DNA from: JABIAG01 sp964561995 | GTDB lineage: Archaea; Nanobdellota; Nanobdellia; Woesearchaeales; JABIAG01 | Direction: 5' to 3' | Length of the DNA: 64,000 nt | Assembly: GCA_964561995.1 (NCBI GenBank) | Contig: CAZLQZ010000006.1 | Coordinates: 13,316-77,315 of the forward strand | Shown here: piece after piece, positions 1 through 8,511 of the stretch | How the letters are laid out: the number at the start of each line of letters is the position of its first letter | Position numbering within the stretch: the stretch's first letter is position 1 | Notes under the pieces: model-generated | Told to the model about the DNA's origin: nothing | Database searches by the model: none | The model's input: only the letters and a program-made list of their open reading frames with translations | Made by a program: the position numbers and the translations under genes

Positions 1-148
1 TATTTATTAATCCTGTTTGTTCTTTTATTTTTTTTGTATATGAGTCTGCAGTAACCCAGCTTTTTTTAATTAATTTGGATATCTCTTGAACTGTTTTTGG
101 TTCATTTTTTACAAATTTTACAATTTTTTCTACTATTTTTGCTTCCAT
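1..148 (-). CDS. Winged-helix DNA-binding protein, N-terminal fragment (cut by window edge)
   Basis: The complement strand reads from an ATG at 148 through 49 codons to the window edge without a stop. The visible part has two helices and a recognition-helix-like stretch (TVQEISKLIKK, then SWVTADSYTKKI), the layout of a small winged helix-turn-helix domain. A TATA-like octamer at 171-178 is centred about 26 nt before the ATG, so the transcript is probably leaderless. The C-terminal part lies outside the window, so regulator type and target cannot be given. The HTH call rests on pattern only. Confidence 0.6.
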   Translation of the reverse strand, partial: MEAKIVEKIVKFVKNEPKTVQEISKLIKKSWVTADSYTKKIKEQTGLIN

Positions 149-170
149 TATATGCTCTTAAGTTATTCTT

Positions 171-178
171 ATTTATAT
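171..178 (-). promoter_or_regulatory. TATA box of the winged-helix gene
   Basis: On the complement strand this reads ATATAAAT, centred about 26 nt before the ATG at 148. That is the spacing expected when transcription begins at the start codon. Confidence 0.5.
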
Positions 179-250
179 GTTTTTCTAAAACTAAGTTTTA
201 ATTTAGTTAAACTAACTGTTAAATCAATTAAAACACTATAGGGTATTACA

Positions 251-787
251 ATGAAACAATATATATTAACCGGAGGACCTAGTTCAGGAAAAACAACCTT
301 AATTGGGATGTTGAGTGACGACTTTCAAACAGTTCCAGAAGCAGCAGAATTAGTAATTCAAGAACAACAAACAAAAGGGATTGAAATACCGCAAATTCAA
401 CCAAATTTTCAGGGTTTGGTATATCAAAAACAAAAACAACAATTAGAAGATTTACCTTATGCACCTATCGCTATTTTTGATAGAAGTATTGCAGATGGAT
501 TAGCTTATTGTGCTCTTTTTGATAAACCTGTACCAGATGGTTTAGCTAGTGAAGATTTAACTAATAGATTCGAAGAAGTTTTTTTAATTGAAAATCTTGG
601 TTTTGCACAGGATAATGGAATAAGATATGAAGATAATGACTTATCTATTAAAATCCAAGAACAATTATTTAAAACATATAGGGAACTTGGTTATAATCCC
701 ATAAGAGTGCCTGCATTTTGTGATTTATCAAAAGATGATAGTATTGCACAAAGAATGAAAATCATCTATGAGCAAATAAAATGCTAA
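251..787 (+). CDS. AAA_28-like P-loop ATPase/kinase
   Basis: A 178-residue protein with a Walker A motif (GGPSSGKTT) at residues 8-16 and a Walker B-like strand ending in IFDRSIADGLAYC. This layout fits the AAA_28 family of small NTPases, related to the kinase domain of NadR. The family probably phosphorylates or hydrolyses a small nucleotide-like substrate; the substrate cannot be read here. It ends in a 7-nt overlap with the downstream DHH-family gene, so the two are co-transcribed and may act together. Family assignment is fairly secure, specific function is not. Confidence 0.7.
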   Translation: MKQYILTGGPSSGKTTLIGMLSDDFQTVPEAAELVIQEQQTKGIEIPQIQPNFQGLVYQKQKQQLEDLPYAPIAIFDRSIADGLAYCALFDKPVPDGLASEDLTNRFEEVFLIENLGFAQDNGIRYEDNDLSIKIQEQLFKTYRELGYNPIRVPAFCDLSKDDSIAQRMKIIYEQIKC

Positions 788-2145
788 CTTTTGGAATGAT
801 TAAAGAAGTGGATTTTTATTTTTTTAATTCTTTAATGTCTCAAAATAAATTAAAAGAATTTGAAATAGATAAATCGGTTGAAAGTTTTGTTAAAAAGTAT
901 GGTTCTTTGTTAAAAGGATATGATACTTTCACATACAAATTAAGGGAAAGATTGTATGATGTTTGTGGTGATTTAGTTTTGGAAAATAAATTAAAACTAA
1001 CAAATGTAATTCCTTTATCTTCTGGGGGAAGTTTAGATTACGCTTTATTTGATGATTATATTAAAAATTCAAGGTCTAATTTAGAGTCTGCATTAAAGTC
1101 AAATAAAAATATAGTTTTTGTAATGGGTCATAAAAATCCTGATACTGATGCAGTTATTAGTTCAATGTTTGAAGCTTGGAGAAATCATTTAGAAAATCCC
1201 TTGACAGTTTATGTTCCAATTGTTCAAAGTAAAAGACTTCCTGATGAAGTTACAGAATTAATACCGAGTTTGTCTGATTATGTACTATTAACTAATGATC
1301 CTTTGTATGAGTTGGCAAAACAATCAAGTTTAATAAGATGGATTTCAGTCGATCAAAATGAAGAATCTGAAGTTCAGAAATCTTTTGTTAGTATTATAGA
1401 TCATCATTTACCTTCAAAAATTGCTAAAAATCAAAACATTCCAAAAACATTAGAATTGCTTGGTTCTTGTGCAGCTTTGGTAACTAGAAAATATTTAGGG
1501 ATGGGTTTTTCTTTAGATGAGAAACTTGCCAAAATTCTTTATGGGGCTTCTTTAATGGATACTGAAAACAAAACTATTTCTAAAATGACTAAAAAAGATG
1601 TTTTAATAATGGATTATTTGAAAAAAACTTCAAGAATAAAAGACGATAATGAATTTTATAGTAAATTAATGGGCAGATTATTAAATACTGATGATGCTGA
1701 TAATTTATTTAATCGAGATTATAAAGATAATTTTGGATTTGGTTTTGCAGTGGCTAAAGTAAAAAATTGTTTTAGCAATAATGGTGAAGTTAAAAAACAA
1801 AGTTTAGTAAATAGATTATATTCTCTTGCAAATAATAATAATAAAGAAAAAGATTTCCCATTAACTTTGGTTAAGATAACTGATTATTGTAATGATAATA
1901 TGACTGTTAATAGAGAAAGAATAGTTGTGCTTTTTAATGTGGATGTAGGTGATGAATTTAAGAAAACGATTAAAATGACTTTAGAAGGTACTATTCACTT
2001 TGAATTTCAGGAAGATGAATTAAATTCTGAATTGTCTTATGTTGATTTATGTGGGACTGGTTTACAATTGTCAAGAAAAAAAATGGTTCCTATTTTACAA
2101 CCTTTTATTGGTCTTTCTATGGGTAATGATTTTCATTATGTTTAA
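781..2145 (+). CDS. DHH-family phosphoesterase, family II inorganic pyrophosphatase-like
   Basis: A 454-residue protein. The core starts near residue 113 with VFVMGHKNPDTDAV, the metal-binding signature of manganese-dependent (family II) pyrophosphatases, followed by the DHH motif (IIDHH, residues 205-209). The C-terminal third resembles the DHHA2 substrate-binding domain. Family II PPases begin almost directly with the GHxNPDTD motif and are about 310 residues, so the first 110 residues are an extension I do not recognise. The start at 781 overlaps the NTPase by 7 nt; ATG 796 is an alternative. Pyrophosphate hydrolysis is the likeliest activity, but a nucleotide or polyphosphate substrate is possible. 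Confidence 0.78.
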   Translation: MLTFGMIKEVDFYFFNSLMSQNKLKEFEIDKSVESFVKKYGSLLKGYDTFTYKLRERLYDVCGDLVLENKLKLTNVIPLSSGGSLDYALFDDYIKNSRSNLESALKSNKNIVFVMGHKNPDTDAVISSMFEAWRNHLENPLTVYVPIVQSKRLPDEVTELIPSLSDYVLLTNDPLYELAKQSSLIRWISVDQNEESEVQKSFVSIIDHHLPSKIAKNQNIPKTLELLGSCAALVTRKYLGMGFSLDEKLAKILYGASLMDTENKTISKMTKKDVLIMDYLKKTSRIKDDNEFYSKLMGRLLNTDDADNLFNRDYKDNFGFGFAVAKVKNCFSNNGEVKKQSLVNRLYSLANNNNKEKDFPLTLVKITDYCNDNMTVNRERIVVLFNVDVGDEFKKTIKMTLEGTIHFEFQEDELNSELSYVDLCGTGLQLSRKKMVPILQPFIGLSMGNDFHYV

Positions 2146-2201
2146 ATCTAAAAAAAGAGTTCTAGGGGTGTTTATGATTGATTTTATGAACTTAGTCGTA
2201 G

Positions 2202-2225
2202 TTGTTGTCTAATTTTCTACAACAA
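2202..2225. repeat. Small inverted repeat between the PPase-like and BtpA transcription units
   Basis: Seven-base arms (TTGTTGT and ACAACAA) around a 10-base loop lie 57 nt after the PPase-like gene. A TATA-like TTTATAT follows at about 2229-2236. It may be a 3'-end structure of the upstream transcript; a short AT-rich inverted repeat could also be chance. Confidence 0.25.
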
Positions 2226-2259
2226 GTCTTTATATCTCTAGTTCTTTTTTTCTAATGAA

Positions 2260-2376
2260 ATGAACCGACAAACTGAATTAGAACAAAAAATTCGAAGACT
2301 TCATCCAAACTGGAGTCAAGACAAAGCGAGGTTTTTAGCTTTGCAAGTAGTTGGAAGAATAGCAAAAAGGGAATGA
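2260..2376 (+). CDS. Small protein (38 aa) heading the btpA-maf operon
   Basis: An ATG at 2260 opens 38 codons ending in TGA at 2374-2376, and that TGA overlaps the ATG of the next gene as ATGA. The peptide begins MNRQTELEQKIRRLHP and is basic and helical, with a second amphipathic stretch (DKARFLALQVVGRIAKR). A TATA-like TTTATAT is centred about 28 nt before the ATG. The 4-nt overlap and promoter placement argue that it is translated; no family is recognised. Confidence 0.55.
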   Translation: MNRQTELEQKIRRLHPNWSQDKARFLALQVVGRIAKRE

Positions 2377-3161
2377 TAAAAATGAAACAAATAATTGGAA
2401 TGATACACGTAGAAGCTCTACCCGGAACTCCTAAAAATAAGTACGGTATGGGCTATATAGTGAATAAGGCATTAGATGAAGCTTTTGTTTATGCAAGAAA
2501 TGGTGTGCATATGTTGATGATAGAAAATATGCATGATGTTCCTTATACAAAAGTAATCCGTCCAGAAGTCACTGCTGCTATGTCAATTGTTGGGATGACT
2601 GTTAAAAAGGCCGCTTTGCCCGTAGGAATACAAATTCTTGCAGGTGGTAATAGAGAAGCTCTTGCGGTAGCAAAAGCTGCAGGATTAGACTTTATAAGGG
2701 CTGAAGGTTATGTTTTTGGACATATTGGTGATGAAGGTTACTTTGATTCTTGTGCTGGAGAACTTTTAAGATATAGAAAATCACTTGGAGCAGATAATGT
2801 TAAAGTTTATACCGATATTAAAAAAAAACATTCAAGCCATGCATTAACAAATGATGTATCTTTAGAAGAAACTGCTAGGGCAGCTAAATTCTTCTTGTCT
2901 GATGGAGTGATAATTACTGGAAGTTCAACAGGAAAAGAACCTTCTTTAAGTGATTTGGCAGAAGTTCAAGAACTTGAAATGCCAATATTAATTGGTTCTG
3001 GAATAACTGCTCAAAATTTAGAAAAATATTGGAATTTTGCTGATAGTTTTATTGTTGGAAGTTATGTTAAAAAAGATGGAAACTGGCAAAATGAAATTGA
3101 TGAAAAAAGAGTTCGAACATTAATGGAAAAATATAAAAGGCTGCAATATGAAAATAAATAA
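2373..3161 (+). CDS. btpA: BtpA/SgcQ family TIM-barrel protein
   Basis: A 262-residue protein covering the whole BtpA family length. It starts with IIGMIHVEALPGTP and carries the family blocks GVHMLMIENMHDVPY, PVGIQILAGGN, FIRAEGYVFGHIGDEG and a C-terminal glycine-rich phosphate-binding-like loop (ILIGSGITAQN). Cyanobacterial BtpA was described as a photosystem I biogenesis factor, a role that cannot apply here. The fold suggests an enzyme acting on a phosphorylated metabolite, possibly nucleoside-related given the Maf neighbour. It overlaps the 38-aa ORF by 4 nt and is followed at once by maf, so all three form one operon. Confidence 0.85.
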   Translation: MIKMKQIIGMIHVEALPGTPKNKYGMGYIVNKALDEAFVYARNGVHMLMIENMHDVPYTKVIRPEVTAAMSIVGMTVKKAALPVGIQILAGGNREALAVAKAAGLDFIRAEGYVFGHIGDEGYFDSCAGELLRYRKSLGADNVKVYTDIKKKHSSHALTNDVSLEETARAAKFFLSDGVIITGSSTGKEPSLSDLAEVQELEMPILIGSGITAQNLEKYWNFADSFIVGSYVKKDGNWQNEIDEKRVRTLMEKYKRLQYENK

Positions 3162-3162
3162 A

Positions 3163-3756
3163 ATGAAAAGAATAATACTTGCAAGTACTAGTCCAAGAAG
3201 ACATGGACTTATGCAACAAATTGGTTTAGATTTCGAAGTAATTCCTTCTAATTATGAAGAAGATATGACTATGAATATGTTCTCTTATAAACTAGTGCAA
3301 ACTTTGGCTTATGGAAAAGCAAAAGAAGTTGCTAACCGAGTTAAAAGTGGAATTGTTATTGGTGCTGATACTTTTGTTACTTTAGGAAATAAAAAATTGG
3401 GTAAGCCAAAATCAAAAGAAGATGCTAAAAATATGTTAAGGATGCAATCTGGAAAAATGCAAAAAATTTATTCTGGAATTGCAATTATAGACGTTAAATC
3501 AGGTAAAGAATTAATTGCATATGAAGTTACTAAATTAAAAATGAAAAAGCTAACAAAAAAAGAAATTGATGGTTATGTTGCAACTGGAGAACCATTAGAT
3601 AAAGCAGGGGCATTTGCACTACAAGGTTTGGGTGCTATTTTTGTTGAAAAAGTTGATGGTTGTTATAGTAATGTAATTGGGTTACCGTTACATTTACTTG
3701 CAAATAAACTTAAAGAATTTAACATAGATATATTTAAACATAAAAAAAATATTTAG
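3163..3756 (+). CDS. maf: Maf family nucleoside triphosphate pyrophosphatase
   Basis: Maf proteins hydrolyse non-canonical or modified NTPs (dTTP/UTP type and others) to NMP and pyrophosphate. The signature ILASTSPRR sits at the N-terminus, followed by VIGADTFV, KLGKPKSKEDA and the C-terminal DKAGAFALQGLGAIFVEKVDG block with conserved catalytic and binding residues. The start at 3163 gives the usual MKRIILASTS beginning; an upstream ATG at 3148 would add five residues and overlap btpA by 14 nt. The length of 197 residues is normal. With btpA it forms a probable nucleotide housekeeping operon. Confidence 0.92.
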   Translation: MKRIILASTSPRRHGLMQQIGLDFEVIPSNYEEDMTMNMFSYKLVQTLAYGKAKEVANRVKSGIVIGADTFVTLGNKKLGKPKSKEDAKNMLRMQSGKMQKIYSGIAIIDVKSGKELIAYEVTKLKMKKLTKKEIDGYVATGEPLDKAGAFALQGLGAIFVEKVDGCYSNVIGLPLHLLANKLKEFNIDIFKHKKNI

Positions 3757-3766
3757 ATAATTTTTT

Positions 3767-4432
3767 TTATTCTATTATTGTTCCCATAAATTTCTTATCA
3801 TTAAGAAGATTCTCTATATTATTTAATTTTCTTCCATTAGCAATAATTACTTTTAATTTTAATCTTTTTGCTGCTTTAGAAGCAATAGGGTCAAAAGGAG
3901 CATTTGAACCTGGAACCCAATCTGTGCCTACAATTTTTAACATTTCGTCCCAAGTAATATTTTTTAACATTTTAGCATTTTCGTATTTTCTTGGATCTTT
4001 AGAATAAACATAATGTGTATTGGTTAAATTAATTACCATTTTTGCATCATAAGTTTTAGCAAACATTACTGCATCATAATCTGTTGAACATCCTGGTTTC
4101 CATCCTGCTGCAATAATCACGTTTTTATTTGTTTTAACTTTTTTAGTTGGATCAGTTATTACTTCTTTATATGCTTCTTCTTTAAAAGCAGTTAATACTA
4201 ACTGAGCATTTAATATTGTTGATTTAATTCCTATCTTATCTTTTTCAACAAGTGAAGAGCCTAATTTATCTGCTGCATCAATATATTTTCTTGCTAATGC
4301 ACCACCGCCAACAACTAAAATAAATTTATACTTCTGAGAAAGAATGAATTTTTTAAGTTTGTTAATGTATTGAAAATCTATTTCATCAGGTACTATTATG
4401 CTTCCGCCAACGCTTATTATTATTGTTTCCAT
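3767..4432 (-). CDS. pyrH: UMP kinase, archaeal type
   Basis: A 221-residue amino acid kinase fold protein. It has the nucleotide-binding start IIISVGGSIIVP, the VVGGGALARKYI loop, DKIGIKSTILNAQLV, the UMP-site region GWKPGCSTDYDAVM and the NAPFDPIASKAAKR segment typical of archaeal PyrH. It converts UMP to UDP with ATP for pyrimidine synthesis. It is transcribed alone, converges with maf, and has a TATA-like element about 25 nt before its ATG, consistent with a leaderless transcript. Confidence 0.95.
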   Translation of the reverse strand: METIIISVGGSIIVPDEIDFQYINKLKKFILSQKYKFILVVGGGALARKYIDAADKLGSSLVEKDKIGIKSTILNAQLVLTAFKEEAYKEVITDPTKKVKTNKNVIIAAGWKPGCSTDYDAVMFAKTYDAKMVINLTNTHYVYSKDPRKYENAKMLKNITWDEMLKIVGTDWVPGSNAPFDPIASKAAKRLKLKVIIANGRKLNNIENLLNDKKFMGTIIE

Positions 4433-4453
4433 AATGTATTACTTAAATTAATG

Positions 4454-4462
4454 TTATAAAAA
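4454..4462 (-). promoter_or_regulatory. TATA box of pyrH
   Basis: The complement strand reads TTTTTATAA, centred about 25 nt before the pyrH ATG. The roughly 100-bp divergent interval also holds the por promoter (AACTTAATAAAGG at 4507-4517 on the plus strand). Confidence 0.5.
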
Positions 4463-4534
4463 GGTATCGGAAGTTGGTAAATAACTGTTATTTTATTTTA
4501 ACAAAAACTTAATAAAGGAATTAATATAATTCCT

Positions 4535-5041
4535 ATGATTATGCAGGAAGTGATTGTTAAAGGAAGAGGTGGCCAAGGTGCTAAAACTGCCGTAGAAATT
4601 CTGGCAAAAGCAGCTAATTACGAAGAGAAATGGTATTTGGCATACCCTGAATTTGGTCCAGAAAGAAGTGGAACTCCTATTAATGCTTATTTTAAAGTAG
4701 ATGATATAAATATTAGAAGTAGAGAGCCAATTAAATGTCCCGATATAATTGTTGTTTTTGATAAAACTTTAGAAAATTTTTCAAGAGGATTAAAACGAAA
4801 TGGAGTTATAATTGTAAATTCTATTATAGAAAAAAAATATAATTTTGTAGATGCATCAACTATTTCAAAAGAAATAGCAGGTAGATTTATTCCTAACATG
4901 GTTATGTTGGGTGCATTAATAAAAATAACAAGTATATTAAAAAAAGAGTCAGTTCAAAAAGCAATTAATGATACTTTTGAAAAAAAAGTTGCAGATTTTA
5001 ATATAAAATGTTTTGAAGAGGGTTATAAACAAGCAAAATGA
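4535..5041 (+). CDS. porG: Pyruvate:ferredoxin oxidoreductase, gamma subunit
   Basis: A 168-residue protein with the 2-oxoacid oxidoreductase gamma signature: VIVKGRGGQGAKTAVEILAKA, then AYPEFGPERSGTP. The subunit contributes to the CoA/inter-subunit surface. It overlaps porA by 4 nt (ATGA). No ferredoxin domain is fused to it, so the delta function is not hidden here. The start is uncertain: ATG 4535 and ATG 4541 both fit the upstream TATA element, and 4541 gives the more usual MQEVIVKGRG beginning. Confidence 0.93.
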   Translation: MIMQEVIVKGRGGQGAKTAVEILAKAANYEEKWYLAYPEFGPERSGTPINAYFKVDDINIRSREPIKCPDIIVVFDKTLENFSRGLKRNGVIIVNSIIEKKYNFVDASTISKEIAGRFIPNMVMLGALIKITSILKKESVQKAINDTFEKKVADFNIKCFEEGYKQAK

Positions 5042-6171
5042 GAAAAGCATATAATGGTATGAATGCAGCAGTAGAAGCTTTAAGGCAAATAGACCCTGAA
5101 GTTGTTCCAGCATATCCTATTACTCCTGCAACAGGAATTCCTGAAGGTTTTTCCAAATTAGTTGATGCTAAAAAAGTAACTGGTGAATTAATTACAGTTG
5201 AATCTGAACATTCTGCATTGTCTGCTTGCGTTGGTGCGGCAGCAACTGGTGTAAGAACTGCAACAGCAACGGCTTCTCAGGGCTTGGCTTACATGTTTGA
5301 AGTTTTAGGAATTGCATCAGGATTAAAATTACCCATTTTAATGTATGTTGGAAACCGTGCATTATCCGCTCCAATTAATATTCATTGTGATCATTCAGAT
5401 TCAATGGCTGCACGTGATCAAGGTTGGATTCAATTATATTGTGAAACCGCTCAAGAAGTTTATGATTTAAGTTTAATAGGATTGAAATTGGCTGAATGTG
5501 TTCGTCTTCCTATAATGATTTGTCAAGATGGTTTTATTACTACTCATACTGTTGAACCTGTAGAGATTCAAGAAGATAAAAAAGTAAAAAAGTATATTGG
5601 AGATTATAGAAATAAAGATGGTTTATTTAATTTTAAAAAACCAAAAACTATTGGACATTTTGCAATGCCTGATGTTTTTTTTGAATTTAAAGAACAACAA
5701 GAAAGAAGTATGAAATATGCATTAAAGCAATACTCTGTATTACAAAAAAAATATTCAAAATTATTTCATAAAAAAGAATATCCTTCAGTTGCTCGTTATA
5801 AAGTTTCACAAGCAGATTATGTAATTGTTTGTATGAGTTCTGTTTCAGGAATTGTTAAGGATGTTGTTAATGAATTAAGAGAAGAAGGTTTTAAGGCTGG
5901 TTGTTTAAAAATTAGAATGTTTAGACCATTTCCTTCTAAGGATGTAATGAATGCACTTAAAAATGTTAAAGGTGTTGCTGTTTTAGATAGGTCAATGTCA
6001 TTTGGTAGTATGCCACCCTTATTTTCTGAAGTTAAAAATTGTTTTTTAGGAAGTATTCAATCTTATGTATTTGGACTAGGTGGAAGAGACATTTTTAAAG
6101 AAAATATTAAAGAAGTTTTTAAAAAATTAGCAAAAAGAAATTATGAAGAGGGGATAAGGTACATTAAATGA
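5038..6171 (+). CDS. porA: Pyruvate:ferredoxin oxidoreductase, alpha subunit
   Basis: A 377-residue alpha subunit carrying the pyrimidine-binding TPP domain. The conserved AYPITPATGIPE motif, the VESEHSALSACVGAAATGVRT block, the ASQGLAYMFEVLGIASGLKLP segment and the C-terminal domain with KIRMFRPFPSKDV are all present. POR decarboxylates pyruvate to acetyl-CoA and CO2, reducing ferredoxin. ATGA overlaps on both sides tie it tightly to porG and porB, implying balanced translation. Substrate preference for pyruvate over branched 2-oxoacids is inferred from overall resemblance to PorA. Confidence 0.93.
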   Translation: MRKAYNGMNAAVEALRQIDPEVVPAYPITPATGIPEGFSKLVDAKKVTGELITVESEHSALSACVGAAATGVRTATATASQGLAYMFEVLGIASGLKLPILMYVGNRALSAPINIHCDHSDSMAARDQGWIQLYCETAQEVYDLSLIGLKLAECVRLPIMICQDGFITTHTVEPVEIQEDKKVKKYIGDYRNKDGLFNFKKPKTIGHFAMPDVFFEFKEQQERSMKYALKQYSVLQKKYSKLFHKKEYPSVARYKVSQADYVIVCMSSVSGIVKDVVNELREEGFKAGCLKIRMFRPFPSKDVMNALKNVKGVAVLDRSMSFGSMPPLFSEVKNCFLGSIQSYVFGLGGRDIFKENIKEVFKKLAKRNYEEGIRYIK

Positions 6172-7013
6172 CTTTAAAACAAGGATATAAAACCTGTATG
6201 GGATGTATGGAACCAATTGTTACTAAATCTGTTTTAGAAGCAATTGAAAATCCTGTTGTTGTTTCATTAGCAACTGGTTGTTTAGAAGTTGCTTCAACTA
6301 GTTATCCTGATTCTTCATGGACTTGTCCAACAATTCATTCTGCTTTTGGTAATAGTGCAGCTACAATTTCAGGAATTGAAACTGCATTTAATGTTTTAAA
6401 AAGAAAAGGTGAAATTAAAGAAAATCCTAAATTTATCGTCATTGCTGGTGATGGCGGTACTTATGACATTGGTTTTCAAGCAATGAGTGGAGCATTTGAA
6501 AGAGGTCATGATTTTGTATATTTATGTTTAGATAATGGAGCTTATATGAATACTGGTGGACAAAGAAGTTCTGCTTCTCCATATAAATCTAAAACTTCTA
6601 CAACTCCAGGTGGAAAAGTTCAATGGAGAAAAGATTTAACTAAAATTGCATTAGCTCATAATATTCCTTATGTTGCTCAAGCGTCTGTGGCAGATTTGGA
6701 AGACTTAAAACAAAAAGCAAAAAAAGCTTTTGAAACTAAGGGTCCTGCTTTTTTGAATGTTTTAGTTCCTTGTCCAAGATTTTGGAGATATGATTTGATG
6801 AATTCTAAAAAAATTAATGATTTGTCTTTTCAAACTTGTTTTTGGCCAATTTTTGAAGTTGAAAATGGTAAAAAAACTGTTAAAGTTCCTGAAAATAAAA
6901 TTCCTGTTGAAGAGTTTCTTAAAATTCAAGGTAGATTTAAGAATTTAACTAAAGAAGATATTGATGAAATTCAACAAGGTGTTGATAAAAAATGGGAAGA
7001 ATTAAATAATTAA
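6168..7013 (+). CDS. porB: Pyruvate:ferredoxin oxidoreductase, beta subunit
   Basis: A 281-residue beta subunit that binds TPP diphosphate and one [4Fe-4S] cluster. The cluster ligands are visible as CMGC (C10, C13), C38 in ATGCLEV, and a late Cys in VPCPRFW. The TPP/Mg motif begins with IAGDGGTYDIGFQAM and ends in LCLDNGAYMNTGGQ. Gene order is gamma-alpha-beta, ending in a 4-nt convergent overlap with a membrane protein gene. The usual delta (two-cluster ferredoxin) gene is not next to it. Confidence 0.94.
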   Translation: MTLKQGYKTCMGCMEPIVTKSVLEAIENPVVVSLATGCLEVASTSYPDSSWTCPTIHSAFGNSAATISGIETAFNVLKRKGEIKENPKFIVIAGDGGTYDIGFQAMSGAFERGHDFVYLCLDNGAYMNTGGQRSSASPYKSKTSTTPGGKVQWRKDLTKIALAHNIPYVAQASVADLEDLKQKAKKAFETKGPAFLNVLVPCPRFWRYDLMNSKKINDLSFQTCFWPIFEVENGKKTVKVPENKIPVEEFLKIQGRFKNLTKEDIDEIQQGVDKKWEELNN

Positions 7014-7843
7014 GATTGTATTTTCTTTATATCGTATGAACCATCTTTTTTCTGGAATCCTACTCTAAAAGATTTAATATTATTAGGTATCAAATGCATA
7101 TATGTATTGTAAAATTTAATATTGTAATATCTTTCTTTTCCAATGTCTTCTAAAACTTCTTGTTCTGATTCGTTTAAAGCAAATTTGTCTAAGCTTTCCA
7201 TATTACCATAGTCTCTTATTATCAATAAAACAACAACCAATGCTGACGATAATAATGTATTAAGTATTTTGTATGTAATTGTATTTCCTTGGCTATAAAA
7301 TAAACTAAAGATAATTACTATTGTTAATGCGACCAGAATTAACCAGCTACTTAATCTTAGTTTTGATTTTAATCTCACTGATAAAGCATTTCTTGCTTGT
7401 TCTAATGTTGTTAATATTTCAAGCATCCAAGACATCGGTGATGAATTTTTATGTGTCATTCTAGTTTTAAGTGCGTCATACATCTTTAGAAAATATATTC
7501 TTGTTTGTTTATAATGTGTTTCAGAAATTGAATGGTTGGAAACAGTTATGTAATATTTTTCAATTAAATCTCTTATATGGTTTGAAAACTTTTTTTCATA
7601 TAGGCTAGCAGTTTTATAAAAACTTAATAATAGTGCGTCTTCTTGTGTCATTAAAGTTCTAATATTATTGTGTCGTTCATTTAATCTTGAAATAAAGAAT
7701 CCGGATAAAATTGCAAATATAAATGTGCTAATTGTAATTACCATGGTAATTTCTTCACTCGGACCAACACCATTAACGAAAATAGAAAGTATTGTAAACA
7801 GTATTATAGAAATTATTCCTCCTTTTACTGCATCAATATACAT
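7010..7843 (-). CDS. Four-TM membrane protein, bestrophin-like/DUF4239-like layout
   Basis: A 277-residue protein with two hydrophobic hairpins, at about residues 8-58 and 160-210, separated by a helical soluble region, then a basic C-terminal tail. This two-hairpin layout resembles the DUF4239 (bestrophin-related) family, but I see no decisive motif. It is a single-gene unit with a TATA-like TTTTTATAC about 29 nt before the ATG, and its stop overlaps the porB stop by 4 nt. Function unknown; a channel-like role would be speculation. Confidence 0.6.
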   Translation of the reverse strand: MYIDAVKGGIISIILFTILSIFVNGVGPSEEITMVITISTFIFAILSGFFISRLNERHNNIRTLMTQEDALLLSFYKTASLYEKKFSNHIRDLIEKYYITVSNHSISETHYKQTRIYFLKMYDALKTRMTHKNSSPMSWMLEILTTLEQARNALSVRLKSKLRLSSWLILVALTIVIIFSLFYSQGNTITYKILNTLLSSALVVVLLIIRDYGNMESLDKFALNESEQEVLEDIGKERYYNIKFYNTYMHLIPNNIKSFRVGFQKKDGSYDIKKIQS

Positions 7844-7920
7844 ATAATATATATTATGAAAAAAAGAGTATAAAAATGTTTCTTTTTTTATATAATCAAT
7901 TAAGAATATAATTTATATCG

Positions 7921-8511
7921 TTACTTGTCATGTTTTTTTAATTTTATAAATCTCTTTTTAAGAAGATAACCTAGAATAATAAGTAAGAGGGTTGCTATTG
8001 TTGTTCTGAGTAGCACATTATAAAATAATTCATAAAAATAATTTGCGGGGTATAATGTTATTAGAAAAGAATCAAAAGAAAATAAGAAATTTCCTTGTGG
8101 GAAGAAAATTAGGTGAAATAATGAAAATATTTGCGCTGGAAAAATTATGCTAGTTATTGAAAGTATTGTTGCTATTGCAAGTGGAATCCATAATTTTGTT
8201 AAAATTTCTATGCTTTTGTTGAAGTATATTAATAGTCCTGTAATAATAGTTAATATTAAAATAAATAAAATAAAATTATCATTTAGTTTTTTTACATCTC
8301 TCATGTGGGATGATTCTTCTTTAGTTATGTTTAATTCTAGGTTGTTTGTTTTAAAGAATTCTAATACTTTTTGATGTTCATCTAATTTGTTTTCACGTTT
8401 TGAATGTTTTTCTACTAATCTTTTTTGTAAATTGTTGTCAAATGCTGTAAGTTCAAACGTTACTGAGAAAATTAATAAAAATAAAAAAATTGAAATAAAT
8501 GTTTTATTCAT
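7921..8511 (-). CDS. DUF1461 (TIGR01906-like) integral membrane protein
   Basis: A 196-residue protein with an N-terminal hydrophobic segment, a polar loop and three to four further membrane segments. The sequence ESSHMRDVKKL and the block SLFHLIFFPQGNFLFSFDSFLITLYP (spread over residues 128-153) match the conserved features of the DUF1461 family. The family function is unknown. It is the last gene of a three-gene operon, overlapping the zinc-ribbon gene by 8 nt. Confidence 0.75.
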   Translation of the reverse strand: MNKTFISIFLFLLIFSVTFELTAFDNNLQKRLVEKHSKRENKLDEHQKVLEFFKTNNLELNITKEESSHMRDVKKLNDNFILFILILTIITGLLIYFNKSIEILTKLWIPLAIATILSITSIIFPAQIFSLFHLIFFPQGNFLFSFDSFLITLYPANYFYELFYNVLLRTTIATLLLIILGYLLKKRFIKLKKHDK

